Made by a program: the position numbers and the translations under genes
Notes under the pieces: model-generated
What the model was told of the DNA's origin: nothing
The model's database searches: none
What the model saw: only the letters and a program-made list of their open reading frames with translations
Shown: positions 1-6,572 of the stretch, one piece after another
Position numbering within the stretch: position 1 is the stretch's first letter
How the letters are laid out: every line of letters starts with the position of its first letter
Assembly: GCA_902805755.1 (NCBI GenBank)
Contig: CADCUA010000571.1
Location: forward strand, 1 to 12,691
Direction: 5' to 3'
Length of the DNA: 12,691 nt
DNA from: an uncultured Lysobacter sp.
GTDB taxonomy: Bacteria; Pseudomonadota; Gammaproteobacteria; Xanthomonadales; Xanthomonadaceae

Positions 1-2
1 TG

Positions 3-1331
3 ATGGCGGCGGTTGCGGGCATTTCGGCCGCGCAATACGCGCGCCGCCGCAAACAACTCATGCGCTTGGCCGGCGATGACGCGATCATCGTCGTGCCAGC
101 GGCGATGGAACGCATCCGCAGCCGCGACACGTATTACCCGTACCGGCAGGATTCGGATCTTCTTTACCTCACCGGCTTTCCGGAACCCGACGCGGTGCTG
201 GTGCTGGTGCCCGGCCGCAAGCACGGCGAGGCGCTGCTGTTCTGCCGCGAGCGTGACGCTGAGCGCGAGGGCTGGGACGGCCCGCGCTTCGGACAGGCCG
301 GCGCGGTGAACGAGTTCGCGATGGACGACGCCTATCCGATCACCGACCTCGACGACATCCTGCCGGGCCTGCTCGAGGGCCGCTCACGTGTGTATTACCA
401 CTTCGGGCGCGATGCGGAGTTCGACCTCAAGCTGATCGGTTGGCTCAACCGCGTGCGTGCGCAGGTGCGCCATGGCGCGCAGCCGCCGCACGAGTTCCTC
501 GAACTGGGGCACCTGCTGGACGAGCTGCGACTGTTCAAGGACGCGGCGGAAATCCGCCTGATGCAGCGCGCCGCCGACATCAGCATCGCCGCGCATGAAG
601 CGGCGATGCGCGCCGCGCGCCCGGGCATCCGCGAGTACGAACTGCAGGCGGCGCTCGAATTCGTGTTCCGCAGCCACGATGCCGTGCCGGCCTACGGCAG
701 CATCGTCGGCGCCGGTGCGAACGGCTGCGTGCTGCATTACCACGCGAACAACGCGGCCGCGCGCGACGGTGATCTGGTGCTGGTCGATGCCGGCGCCGAA
801 TACCGCGGGTACGCGGCCGACATCACGCGCACGTTCCCGGTCAACGGCCGCTTCACCGCGCCGCAGCGCGCGCTGCATGACCTGGTGCTCGCCGCGCAGG
901 CCGCCGCGCTCGCGCAGGCGCGCCCGGGCGTCGCGTATGAAGCCGGCCACAACGCGGCGGTGGAAACGCTCACCGACGGCCTGCTGCGCCTGGGCCTGTT
1001 GCGCGGCAAGCTCGCGAAGAACATTGCCGACGGCAGCTACAAGCGCTTCTACCGTCACAAGACCGGGCATTGGCTCGGCCTGGATGTGCATGACGTGGGC
1101 GAATACCGCATCGACGGGCAGTCGCGGCTGCTCGAGCCCGGTATGGTGTTCACGATCGAGCCCGGGCTGTACGTCTCAGCGGACGACACGTCGGTGGACG
1201 CGAAGTGGCGCGGCATCGGCATCCGCATCGAGGACGACGTGCTGGTGACGAAGGACGGACATCGTGTGCTGACGCAGGCACTCGCGCGCAGTGCGGATGA
1301 GATCGAGGCGTTTATGGCGGAGCGCGGCTGA
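3..1331 (+). CDS. pepP: Xaa-Pro aminopeptidase (aminopeptidase P, M24B family)
   Basis: This cytoplasmic metallopeptidase removes the N-terminal residue from peptides whose second residue is proline. The 442-residue product matches the usual PepP length (E. coli about 441). Residues 1-170 form the N-terminal domain, with the family-typical YYPYRQDSD at 44-52. The pita-bread catalytic domain follows. Its five metal ligands are visible and in order: D262 in VDAGAEY, D273 in ADITRTF, H356 in TGHWLGLDVHD, E386 in TIEPGLY and E410 in GIRIEDD. The ATG at 3 fits the family N-terminus (a polar stretch leading to QYARRRKQL). A TGA at 1-3 shares its A with this ATG, so an upstream gene may end there and be translationally coupled, but only two upstream bases are visible. 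In related bacteria pepP commonly follows a YgfB-type gene and precedes ubiH. Here instead it is followed by a remnant of its own 3' end and a convergent crcB. Confidence 0.96.
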   Translation: MAAVAGISAAQYARRRKQLMRLAGDDAIIVVPAAMERIRSRDTYYPYRQDSDLLYLTGFPEPDAVLVLVPGRKHGEALLFCRERDAEREGWDGPRFGQAGAVNEFAMDDAYPITDLDDILPGLLEGRSRVYYHFGRDAEFDLKLIGWLNRVRAQVRHGAQPPHEFLELGHLLDELRLFKDAAEIRLMQRAADISIAAHEAAMRAARPGIREYELQAALEFVFRSHDAVPAYGSIVGAGANGCVLHYHANNAAARDGDLVLVDAGAEYRGYAADITRTFPVNGRFTAPQRALHDLVLAAQAAALAQARPGVAYEAGHNAAVETLTDGLLRLGLLRGKLAKNIADGSYKRFYRHKTGHWLGLDVHDVGEYRIDGQSRLLEPGMVFTIEPGLYVSADDTSVDAKWRGIGIRIEDDVLVTKDGHRVLTQALARSADEIEAFMAERG

Positions 1332-1398
1332 GGGGCACTGCGCGGCGGCGCGTTGGCACTATTCGGCCTGTGAGCTCCGGTTTTGCGCGGCGCGGCGC

Positions 1399-1500
1399 GG
1401 TATCCGCATCGAACACGATGTTCTGGTTACGAAGGACGGGGATCGCGTGCTGACGCGGGGGCTCGTGCGCAATGCGGACGGGATCGATGTGTTTATGGGC
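1399..1500 (+). pseudogene. Degenerate duplicate of the pepP 3' end
   Basis: This 102-base stretch aligns without gaps to pepP positions 1218-1319, offset by 181 bases. By hand I count 82 of 102 identical bases. Translated in the matching frame, 24 of 34 residues agree, including the start GIRIE and the block DVLVTKDG, then RVLT, and FM near the end. About half of the differences (11 of 20) fall at third codon positions, so the segment was probably under protein-level selection before it decayed. It has no start codon of its own. The frame runs on past the point where pepP stops, and the metal-ligand Glu context survives as IRIEHD. A further short match just upstream (about 1364-1378 against 1163-1177) hints at an extended homology broken by a roughly 20-base deletion and an in-frame TGA. 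It is most likely the tail of a lost paralogous M24 gene, or a diverged tandem duplication. Confidence 0.75.
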
Positions 1501-1571
1501 TCGGTGCGTGCAGGGAGCGGGCGAGACGATAGCTTCGCGTCCGTCACGCGGCGGGCAATGCACGAACGCGG

Positions 1572-1964
1572 TCAGCCCGAGCGTGCAACGCGGGCGAGTT
1601 CCGCCCCCAGCCACACCATGCACAACCCACCTGCAAGCGTAATCGCGAGATAACCCAGCATTGCGCCGGTGCGATCCGTGCGTGCGAACAGCAGGCATTC
1701 GAGCATCAACGCCGAATACGTGGTCAGCGCGCCGAGCACGCCAACGATGAGGAACGCGCGCCACGCCAGCGCAGCGCCGCCACGTTGTTCAAGCCAGATC
1801 GCAATGAAACCCGCCGCGAACGAGCCGGCCAGGTTGACTGCCAGCGTGCCCCAGGGCAGGCCGTTGCCAAACTGGCGCAGCAGCCATGCGCCCAGCCAGA
1901 AGCGCCCGGCTGCGCCTAGCGCGCCGCCGAGCATCACGAGCAGCAACTGCTGCGCCTGCGTCAC
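1572..1964 (-). CDS. crcB: CrcB/Fluc fluoride channel
   Basis: Fluc proteins are small inner-membrane channels that work as antiparallel dimers and let cytoplasmic fluoride leave the cell. The 130-residue product has the family's four hydrophobic segments (about 3-30, 37-58, 66-93 and 99-124). It also has the motifs GGALGAAGRF at 13-22 (conserved Arg21), GTLAVNLAGSF at 39-49 (conserved Asn44) and GALTTYSAL at 78-86. The start is GTG at 1964. It lies only six bases beyond the pepQ stop, and the pepQ TAG stop itself forms part of a weak AGGG ribosome site, so crcB is probably translated from the pepQ message. No fluoride riboswitch can sit directly upstream. Odd point: the usual TTFSTF segment reads TTYSAL, so Tyr83 and Leu86 replace the two Phe-box phenylalanines. 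The family assignment is firm; efficient transport is inferred. Confidence 0.93.
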   Translation of the reverse strand: MTQAQQLLLVMLGGALGAAGRFWLGAWLLRQFGNGLPWGTLAVNLAGSFAAGFIAIWLEQRGGAALAWRAFLIVGVLGALTTYSALMLECLLFARTDRTGAMLGYLAITLAGGLCMVWLGAELARVARSG

Positions 1965-1970
1965 TGCGCC

Positions 1971-3302
1971 CTAGCCAGCTTCGGCGTAGGCCTCGCGCGT
2001 GAGGTTGATCGGTGCGTCGCCGGTGCAGACCACGTCGTCCTCGATGCGGATGCCGCCGAACGGCCGGAACTGCTCGATGCGGTCCCAATCCACCGCGTCC
2101 GCGTGCGGACCCTGGCGCAACCCGTCGAGCAGCAGGTCGGCGAAGTAGATGCCCGGTTCGATCGTCACCACCATGCCGGGCTCGAGCACGCGCGTCAGGC
2201 GCAGGTACGGATGGCCGTCGGGCTTGGCGATGGTGCCGCCGCGATCGGATTCGGCGAAGCCGGCGACGTCGTGCACCTGCAGTCCGATGCCGTGACCGAT
2301 GCCATGGGGGAAAAACACGCTGCTGACGCCGGTCTCGAGCGCGGCTTCGGGCGACAGCCGGCTGATGCCGACGTCCCTGAGGACCCCGGCGAGCGCAAGG
2401 TGTGCATCGAGATGGATGCGCTTGTAGTCGGTGCCGGCACGCACCTGCGCGCACATGCGTTGCTGCGCCGCATCGACCGCATCGATCAGGCTCTGGAATT
2501 CGCCCGCGGTGTCATGCGCATAGGTGCGCGTGATGTCGCTCGCGTAACCGGCAAAGCTCGCGCCGGCATCGATCAGGAAGCTGCGCCGCTGCGTGGGCGT
2601 TTCGCGGTCGAGCTCGGTGTAATGCAGCACCGCGCCATGTTCGTTCAGCGCCACGATGTTGTGGTACGGCAGCTCGTTCGCATCCTGGCGCGCGGCAGCG
2701 CAGTAGGCCAAGTGGATGTCGAACTCGCCCAGCCCGGCGCGGAACGCCGCCTCCGCCGCACGATGCGCGCGTACGCCGATGCGGCTGGCTTCGCGCATCA
2801 TCCCGATCTCGTACGGCGTCTTGAACGCGCGGTGGTATTCCAGGTACTGCACGACCGGCGCCGGATTGTTCGGCACGTACTCGCCCAGCGCGCTCTGCGG
2901 CTCGCCCAGGATCGCGCAGCGTGCGACATCGCGCGGCAGGTGCTGCTTTGCCTCGTCGGGCGTTCGGATCACCACGATGTCGAATGCATCCACCCACCAG
3001 CCGTTCGGCGCCTGCGGCACGACGTGCCAGTAATCGAACGGCTGCAGATAGATGAGGCGCGGCTTTTCACCGGGAGTGAACACCAGCCAGCTGCCCGGAT
3101 TGCGCGTCAGCGGCGCCCAGGCCTTGAACTGCGGGTTCACCGCGTACGGATAGTCGCGATCATCGAAGACCTGGTAATGCGACGTGCCGCTGGGCACCAC
3201 GAGATGATCGAAGCCGCCGCGCTCGAGTGCCCGCGCGCTGCGCTGTTGCAATTCGGCGACATGTTGCGCATATACCATGGCGATATCGGCGTTGCGGGTC
3301 AT
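1971..3302 (-). CDS. pepQ: Xaa-Pro dipeptidase (prolidase, M24B family)
   Basis: Cytoplasmic prolidase that splits dipeptides with a C-terminal proline. Bacterial members of this family also hydrolyse some organophosphates. From the ATG at 3302 the product is 443 residues, the same length as E. coli PepQ, and similarity runs throughout (YPYAVNPQFKAW at 51-62, HNIVALNEHGAVLHYT at 214-229). The metal ligands are all present: D245 in LIDAGASF, D256 in SDITRTY, H337 in PHGIGHGIG, E382 in TIEPGIY and E421 in GIRIEDD. A longer frame opens at 3398, but those 32 extra residues resemble nothing in the family and cross the neighbouring gene's start region. The ATG at 3302 has an AAGAGA ribosome site about eight bases upstream, so I prefer it. 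The gene is the first of an operon with crcB and is divergent from the GGDEF-EAL gene. It complements PepP, encoded convergently nearby. Confidence 0.95.
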   Translation of the reverse strand: MTRNADIAMVYAQHVAELQQRSARALERGGFDHLVVPSGTSHYQVFDDRDYPYAVNPQFKAWAPLTRNPGSWLVFTPGEKPRLIYLQPFDYWHVVPQAPNGWWVDAFDIVVIRTPDEAKQHLPRDVARCAILGEPQSALGEYVPNNPAPVVQYLEYHRAFKTPYEIGMMREASRIGVRAHRAAEAAFRAGLGEFDIHLAYCAAARQDANELPYHNIVALNEHGAVLHYTELDRETPTQRRSFLIDAGASFAGYASDITRTYAHDTAGEFQSLIDAVDAAQQRMCAQVRAGTDYKRIHLDAHLALAGVLRDVGISRLSPEAALETGVSSVFFPHGIGHGIGLQVHDVAGFAESDRGGTIAKPDGHPYLRLTRVLEPGMVVTIEPGIYFADLLLDGLRQGPHADAVDWDRIEQFRPFGGIRIEDDVVCTGDAPINLTREAYAEAG

Positions 3303-5961
3303 GGGATATCTCTTGGGAACGTCAAAGGATTCTGACGGATTCGCACGCACCCCGCAGGAGTCACGCAGCCGCACGCGTGCGATGGTGTTCTGGAGCATGT
3401 TCGCGTTCCTGCTCGGCCTGGCGATCTCGTTCGCGCTGGTGCGGATGCAGCAGCATGAGAGCGATCGGCGCTACCGGGCAAAGCTCGAGCAGGCGGCGGA
3501 CAGCGGCTTCGCCGCGCTGCACGACCGGCTGGAGCAATGCGCGCTGCTGATCCGCGCGCTGCAGACGATGTATGTGGCCTCGCGCGAAGTCAGTCCGGAC
3601 GAGTTCGTCGCCGGCTACGACAACCTGCGCCCGCGCGAGCGGTTCCCCAGCCTGCAGGCGTTCGCACATGCAGCGCGTGTTGCTGCACCCGAGGGGGACC
3701 GATACATCACGCGGACCGTCGCGCCATTTAAGGGCAACGAGCGCCTGATCGGCCTCGACATTGCGCGCCAGCCTTCGAACCTGTTCGCGCTGCGCCACTC
3801 GCGCGACTCGAATGAGCCGGCGCTGTCGGCGCCGTTCCGCCTTGCGCAGTTTTCCGAGAAAGATCCGCGCAGCATTGGCGTGGCGCTGCGGCTGCCGGTG
3901 TTTTCGCCGGGACCGCTTCCCGCCGACGTTCGCGCGCGTCGGTTGCGCACCACCGGCTCGCTGGCGGTGTCATTCAGTGTCGCGGCGCTGGTCGCGAACG
4001 CCTTGCCGGCGGATACGCGGCGCTGGCTGCATGTGCAGGTCGACGACGTCACCGGCCCCAGGCCGCTGGCGGTGTACCGCTCCGCTGTCGGGACCGCGCG
4101 CATGCCGGTGATCGAACGCAAGCTGGTGTTCGCGGGGCGTACCTGGCGCATGAGCATGCACCCCGTGGCCGCAGCGCCAGCGCTTGATTGGAAACGTTCG
4201 CTGCTGGTGCCGGGCCTGGTGGCCAGCGCGTTGCTGGCCTTGCTGGTCGGCTCGGTGGTCGGCACGCGCGAACATGCGCACGCGCTCGGCCGTCGCATGA
4301 GCCAGCATCACCGCGAAAGCGAGGCGCGATTCCGTGCGGTCAGCGATCTGCTGCCGGCGCTTGTGTTGCTGGCCGACGGCGCCGATGGCCGCATCAGCTA
4401 CGCGAACCAGGCCTCGCGCGTGCGACTGGGCGCATCGGTCGACCGGCTGTATCTCGGCGAGTTGTTTGAAGACGAAGCGATGCGTATGCAACTGACGCGG
4501 CCCGGTGCGCCGGCCTGCGACAACATCGAGGCGCAGTTGCGCAGCGCGAACGGCGACCGTTTCTGGGCGAACGTGTCGATCGCATCGGTGGAGCTGGATG
4601 GCGAGGCGCGCCTGCTGGTCGTCGCCACCGACGTGTCCGAACAGCGCCAGCTCACCGAGCTGCTGAGCTACCAGGCGAGTCATGACACGCTGACCGATCT
4701 CTACAACCGTCGGGCGTTCGAGCGGCACGTGGATCATGCGCTGGCCGGCATCGCCGCCGGCGCTGCACCGAGCGTGCTGCTGTTCGTGGACCTGGACCAG
4801 TTCAAGCTCATCAACGATACGTCGGGCCACAGCGCCGGCGACCAGTTGCTGATCCAGCTCTCGGCGGTGATGCGCGACCAACTGCGCGGCGGGGACGTGC
4901 TGGCGCGTCTGGGCGGCGATGAATTCGGGGTGCTCGCGGCCGCGGTCAACGGCATCGAAGGCGCGCACCTGGTCGCCGAACGGCTGTGCGCAAGCATCAA
5001 TGCCCATGTGTTCGTATGGGAACAGCGCAGCTATACGATCAGCGCGAGCATCGGCGCCGTGATGCTCGAGCACCCGCAGGTGCCGCTGAAGGAGTGGTTC
5101 ACGCAGGCCGACACCGCGTGTTACCTGGCGAAGGAAGCCGGTCGCAATCGCGTGCACTTCTATCTGGAGCGCGACGACGCCGGTACGCGCCGTCGCAACG
5201 AGATGGAATGGGCGAACCGCCTGCGCTGGGCGGTGGATGAGGGACGTTTCGTCCTGTATTACCAGGAAGTCATGGCGCTGCTGCCCGGCCAGCAAGACGG
5301 TGGGGCGCGCCTGGAACTGCTGCTGCGCTTTCGCGAGGAGGACGGGCGCATCGTCACGCCTGGCGCATTCATGCCCGCAGCCGAGCGCTACGGGCTGATG
5401 CCCATGATCGATCGGTGGGTGATCGAGACCGCGCTGTCGAACTTCGATCGCCTGCATCCCAGTGGCGCGGCGCTGCAACTGGCGACAATCAACCTCTCGG
5501 GCGCGAGCATCGAGGACGAGGCGCTGGGGGATTTCATTCTCGAACTGCTGCAGCGCCACCGGGTCGATCCGAAGCGGGTGTGCTTCGAGATCACCGAGAC
5601 CGTTGCCGTGCGCAGCCTGGTTCCGGTGACGCGCCTGATCGAGCGGCTGCGCGCGATCGGTTGCCGCATCGCGCTGGACGACTTCGGTGCGGGCATGTCC
5701 TCGTTCGGCTACCTCAAGAGCCTGCCAGCCGACATCATCAAGATCGATGGCAGCTTCATCCAGGACCTGCTCGGCGATTCGATGAGCCGTGCGATCGTGC
5801 GCGCGGTCACCGACATCGGCCACGAGCGCGGCTTCTTGGTCGTGGCCGAATGGGTAGCGAGCCACGCGGTCGGTGATGCACTGGCGGAGATGGGCGTGGA
5901 TTACGGGCAAGGCTTCGGACTGCACCGGCCGCAGCCGGTGTCGTTCCAACGCGGGCGCTGA
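3301..5961 (+). CDS. Membrane CHASE-PAS-GGDEF-EAL cyclic di-GMP enzyme
   Basis: Predicted inner-membrane sensor controlling cyclic di-GMP. Numbered from the ATG at 3301 (886 residues), the order is: positively charged N-tail; membrane helix about 28-47; periplasmic CHASE-type sensor about 60-270; second helix about 301-321; PAS domain about 338-447; GGDEF domain about 460-624; EAL domain about 640-886. The cyclase motif is an intact GGDEF (538-542), with the inhibitory site RGGD at 529-532 exactly five residues before it. The EAL signature reads ELL, but the catalytic set looks complete: E672, N731, E763, D793, D794, K814, E850 and Q870. Both activities are therefore possible; direction cannot be told from sequence. 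The start is uncertain. ATGs at 3277, 3301 and 3382 are all in frame and none has a good ribosome site. I favour 3301 because it keeps the basic SRSRTRA stretch before helix 1, as membrane topology would want. It lies convergent to a PilZ receptor gene. Confidence 0.9.
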   Translation: MGYLLGTSKDSDGFARTPQESRSRTRAMVFWSMFAFLLGLAISFALVRMQQHESDRRYRAKLEQAADSGFAALHDRLEQCALLIRALQTMYVASREVSPDEFVAGYDNLRPRERFPSLQAFAHAARVAAPEGDRYITRTVAPFKGNERLIGLDIARQPSNLFALRHSRDSNEPALSAPFRLAQFSEKDPRSIGVALRLPVFSPGPLPADVRARRLRTTGSLAVSFSVAALVANALPADTRRWLHVQVDDVTGPRPLAVYRSAVGTARMPVIERKLVFAGRTWRMSMHPVAAAPALDWKRSLLVPGLVASALLALLVGSVVGTREHAHALGRRMSQHHRESEARFRAVSDLLPALVLLADGADGRISYANQASRVRLGASVDRLYLGELFEDEAMRMQLTRPGAPACDNIEAQLRSANGDRFWANVSIASVELDGEARLLVVATDVSEQRQLTELLSYQASHDTLTDLYNRRAFERHVDHALAGIAAGAAPSVLLFVDLDQFKLINDTSGHSAGDQLLIQLSAVMRDQLRGGDVLARLGGDEFGVLAAAVNGIEGAHLVAERLCASINAHVFVWEQRSYTISASIGAVMLEHPQVPLKEWFTQADTACYLAKEAGRNRVHFYLERDDAGTRRRNEMEWANRLRWAVDEGRFVLYYQEVMALLPGQQDGGARLELLLRFREEDGRIVTPGAFMPAAERYGLMPMIDRWVIETALSNFDRLHPSGAALQLATINLSGASIEDEALGDFILELLQRHRVDPKRVCFEITETVAVRSLVPVTRLIERLRAIGCRIALDDFGAGMSSFGYLKSLPADIIKIDGSFIQDLLGDSMSRAIVRAVTDIGHERGFLVVAEWVASHAVGDALAEMGVDYGQGFGLHRPQPVSFQRGR

Positions 5962-6010
5962 CATGCGCCTGTGGAGTGCCGTCCTGCCAGGCAGCATGCG
6001 CTGGGCACGA

Positions 6011-6060
6011 CCGGCGATTGAGTGCCGGCGGTTGATTACCGCTGAGGTAGCTCATGCCGG
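6011..6060. repeat. Imperfect inverted repeat (three-tier stem-loop) in a convergent gap
   Basis: The arms pair as 6011-6015 with 6056-6060, 6019-6022 with 6051-6054, and 6026-6032 with 6038-6044 around the loop TGATT. That gives 16 base pairs, including one G-T. The element lies about 50 bases after the GGDEF-EAL stop and 130 bases beyond the PilZ stop. No run of T follows on either strand, so it is not a classical intrinsic terminator. It could cap or protect the 3' ends of both convergent messages. A GTAG tetranucleotide at 6047-6050 recalls the GTAG-tagged REP-like repeats of Xanthomonadales, but one copy is not enough to claim that. Confidence 0.4.
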
Positions 6061-6092
6061 CCGGTGACGTTCGCGGATAAAAGCGCGTACAT

Positions 6093-6123
6093 CAGTGATC
6101 GGCTCAGCCAAGCGCCATCACTG
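6093..6123 (-). terminator. Possible terminator hairpin after the PilZ gene
   Basis: CAGTGAT at 6093-6099 pairs perfectly with ATCACTG at 6117-6123. The stem extends by GGC (6101-6103) with GCC (6114-6116) if base 6100 is bulged, giving 10 base pairs and a 10-base loop. Read on the minus strand it follows the PilZ stop by about 68 bases. A TTTTA run comes about a dozen bases after the stem, farther than in a standard intrinsic terminator. It is a plausible but weak end for the DUF1631-PilZ message. Confidence 0.3.
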
Positions 6124-6191
6124 CACGATGTGCATGCGGCCCGAACCGCCCGATCCACCGTCCGGCCTGCAACGCAGCACTGCAGCTCGCC

Positions 6192-6572
6192 TTACTCGAA
6201 GCGGCCGCCCGGCGCGTCCAGCCATGCGCGCAGGTACTGCAGCTGGTCGTCAGGCATCGTGATTATGCGCAGCCCGGCCCAGGTCTGGCCCGAGGCGTTG
6301 CTGCGGTCCTGCCACAGCGCGTGCAGGCCGGCTTCCACCGTAACCATCGGGCCGCCGGAACCGGGCAGGGTGAAGCGGAACTGGTAGAGCGCATCGTCGA
6401 CAAGCGGCGCACTGGCGATAAGCAGCATGCCGTTTTCCGACAGGTTGCCGATGCGGCCGATGACGGTCTCGGTCATCACGTCGGTCACGCTGACCGTGCC
6501 TTCGATCTTGCGCCGGCGCGCGCGGCGGAAGTTCTGGCCCGCCGGTCCGCTGGTGGGCATCGAGTCATTCAT
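6192..6572 (-). CDS. PilZ domain cyclic di-GMP binding protein
   Basis: A 126-residue single-domain cytoplasmic PilZ protein, expected to bind cyclic di-GMP and pass the signal to a partner. Both ligand motifs are visible. The arginine motif is at 16-21 (RRARRR, satisfying RxxxR), and the second motif is NLSENG at 43-48, matching the D/N-x-S-x-x-G consensus. The beta-barrel continues to about residue 105 and a short helix-like tail ends the protein. The ATG at 6572 is chosen over a frame opening at 6641 because it has a good ribosome site and puts the arginine motif where PilZ proteins usually carry it. The gene overlaps the end of the DUF1631 gene by 8 bases, so the two are probably translationally coupled and may work together. 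The convergent neighbour is a GGDEF-EAL enzyme, which fits a local cyclic di-GMP circuit. The output process (motility, pili, polysaccharide) cannot be read from sequence. Confidence 0.92.
   Translation of the reverse strand: MNDSMPTSGPAGQNFRRARRRKIEGTVSVTDVMTETVIGRIGNLSENGMLLIASAPLVDDALYQFRFTLPGSGGPMVTVEAGLHALWQDRSNASGQTWAGLRIITMPDDQLQYLRAWLDAPGGRFE

Noticed and set aside
1291-1653. A 120-codon plus-strand open frame starting inside pepP and covering the pepP-like remnant
   Set aside because: Its start lies in another frame of pepP without a ribosome site, its end runs antisense into crcB, and only its middle resembles a protein. I report that part as a pseudogene fragment.
1965-1970. A fluoride riboswitch upstream of crcB
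   Set aside because: Only six bases separate crcB from pepQ, and the sequence before it is pepQ coding sequence with no sign of the riboswitch fold.
2103-3335. A 410-codon plus-strand open frame antisense to pepQ
   Set aside because: Composition shadow. PepQ on the minus strand matches its family end to end.
3970-5997. A 675-codon minus-strand open frame antisense to the GGDEF-EAL gene
   Set aside because: It is a shadow of GC-rich third positions. The plus-strand frame has full domain matches, and the antisense product has no recognisable motif.
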